Part shown: in pieces, positions 63,333 through 64,000 of the stretch | Numbering within the stretch: position 1 is the first letter of the stretch | Layout: the number at the start of each line of letters is the position of its first letter | Assembly: GCA_021157965.1 (NCBI GenBank) | Contig: JAGGVO010000036.1 | Coordinates: forward strand, 16,556-80,555 | DNA from: Candidatus Neomarinimicrobiota bacterium | Lineage (GTDB): Bacteria; Fidelibacterota; Fidelibacteria; Fidelibacterales; Fidelibacteraceae | Direction of reading: 5' to 3' | DNA length: 64,000 bases | The notes under the pieces: generated by a model | The model's input: only the letters and a program-made list of their open reading frames with translations | What the model was told of the DNA's origin: nothing | The model's database searches: none | Translations under genes and position numbers: made by a program

Positions 63333-64000
63333 GACTTTCCCTCCTTCCGCCTTTTATTTAAAACATGAATACAGGGTCTGCGAAATATCACAACCGAAAC
63401 ACCCGAATATTCAATTTCTTCTTTCAGGACTTGCACATTTTCATCGTGTTGCCTGGGCAACGGGGTGAGGATCCGGATATGTTTCTTTTCAACTCCCAGT
63501 GCCTCACACACCGCCTCGATTTTTCCGCCGATCACCGAATCCTGCATGCCGGTCATGGCGGTGGTGCCATTATCCAGAATAATCAGCACCACATTACTTT
63601 TTCGGAAGGTTGCATCTGCCAGACCGGTGAGTCCGGAGTGTCCGAATGTAGAATCCCCGATAACCCCCACAGACGGAAAGAGTCCACCTTCTGCCGCCCC
63701 TACCGCCATGGTAAAGGACGCGCCCATGTCCACGCAGGTATTAATGGCGTTAAAAGGCGGTAAAAATCCCAGCGTATAACAGCCGATATCGGAAAAAACG
63801 TGTCCGGACCCATAGGGTTCAAGCGATTTATTCAGGGCTTTAAAAGACTCCTGGTGAGGACATCCGGTACAGAGAGCCGGCGGCCGGGGGACCATAAACT
63901 CGGGTTCTTTATAGCTTTCTTTCAGGGGGAGTCCCAAAGCTTTTCGTACCAGTCCCGGATTCAGTTCGCCATCCCGGGGTAATGTGCCATCCAGCCGGCC
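63329..64000 (-). CDS. iorA: Indolepyruvate:ferredoxin oxidoreductase alpha subunit, C-terminal part
   Basis: 224 codons enter from the right edge without a start. The thiamine diphosphate domain is present: CTGCPHQ, then GDSTFGHSGLTGL and LDNGTTAMTG. In the well-known IorA family this domain is followed by about 70 residues with two [4Fe-4S] ferredoxin motifs. Here the protein stops at RKEGKS, just where that domain should begin, and overlaps iorB. The truncation is clean, with no remnant cysteines. Confidence 0.92.
   Translation of the reverse strand, partial: GRLDGTLPRDGELNPGLVRKALGLPLKESYKEPEFMVPRPPALCTGCPHQESFKALNKSLEPYGSGHVFSDIGCYTLGFLPPFNAINTCVDMGASFTMAVGAAEGGLFPSVGVIGDSTFGHSGLTGLADATFRKSNVVLIILDNGTTAMTGMQDSVIGGKIEAVCEALGVEKKHIRILTPLPRQHDENVQVLKEEIEYSGVSVVIFRRPCIHVLNKRRKEGKS

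Overview
The window reads as chromosome of an anaerobic, Gram-negative member of the FCB superphylum. Marinimicrobia, Cloacimonadota or Calditrichota-like lineages fit best, but this is inferred from gene content, not from a marker gene. The reasons are: five proteins with C-terminal type IX secretion (T9SS) 'PNPF' sorting tails, a PorV/PorQ-like outer-membrane protein, three TonB-dependent receptors with carboxypeptidase-D-like N-terminal domains, a DUF2723 membrane glycosyltransferase, and an oxygen-sensitive metabolism ([FeFe] hydrogenase, 2-oxoacid:ferredoxin oxidoreductases, class I fumarase). No rRNA, tRNA, CRISPR array or intact insertion sequence was seen.

Layout. 1-4.4 kb: end of a phosphodiester-glycosidase-like gene, then a trimeric [FeFe] hydrogenase operon. 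4.5-14.9 kb: a decayed HPP-family ORF, a GT2 glycosyltransferase, the DUF2723 protein, recG, a DUF4139 protein and valS, all on the minus strand. 15.5-17.5 kb: a plus-strand unit of acetyltransferase, mqnC (futalosine menaquinone pathway) and queF. 17.8-21.9 kb: two-subunit fumarase and korBA (2-oxoglutarate:ferredoxin oxidoreductase), with a perfect palindromic operator candidate ahead of korA. 22.1-28.8 kb: M32 carboxypeptidase, an exbB-exbD-exbD-tonB operon, an S41 protease and a serine hydrolase lipoprotein. 28.8-37.5 kb: secreted glycan-active enzymes (SGNH/sialate O-acetylesterase-like, GH18, GH13) and a fused phytol-kinase-like/DUF92 protein. 37.6-57.6 kb: three TonB-dependent receptors and a large minus-strand outer-membrane/T9SS locus with two GHL10-type glycosidases, plus mgtE. 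58-64 kb: a lipid kinase, an RmlD-like reductase, a HerA-like ATPase and iorBA (indolepyruvate oxidoreductase), cut by the window end.

How it fits together. IOR and KOR would oxidise amino-acid-derived 2-oxoacids and reduce ferredoxin. The hydrogenase would dispose of electrons as H2 or recycle them, and fumarase and menaquinone synthesis point to a fumarate or menaquinone branch. The secreted enzymes, receptors and TonB motor suit growth on extracellular polysaccharide or protein.

The most unusual signals are non-coding. One is a short leader ORF with mutually exclusive hairpins in front of mgtE. Another is a compact promoter-structured RNA-terminator unit at 34.8-34.9 kb. A third is a dispersed family of five promoter-shaped elements (TTGxxx, exactly 17 bases, TATTTT or TATCTT) lying beside degenerate seven-base tandem arrays. 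The fourth is the korA palindrome.
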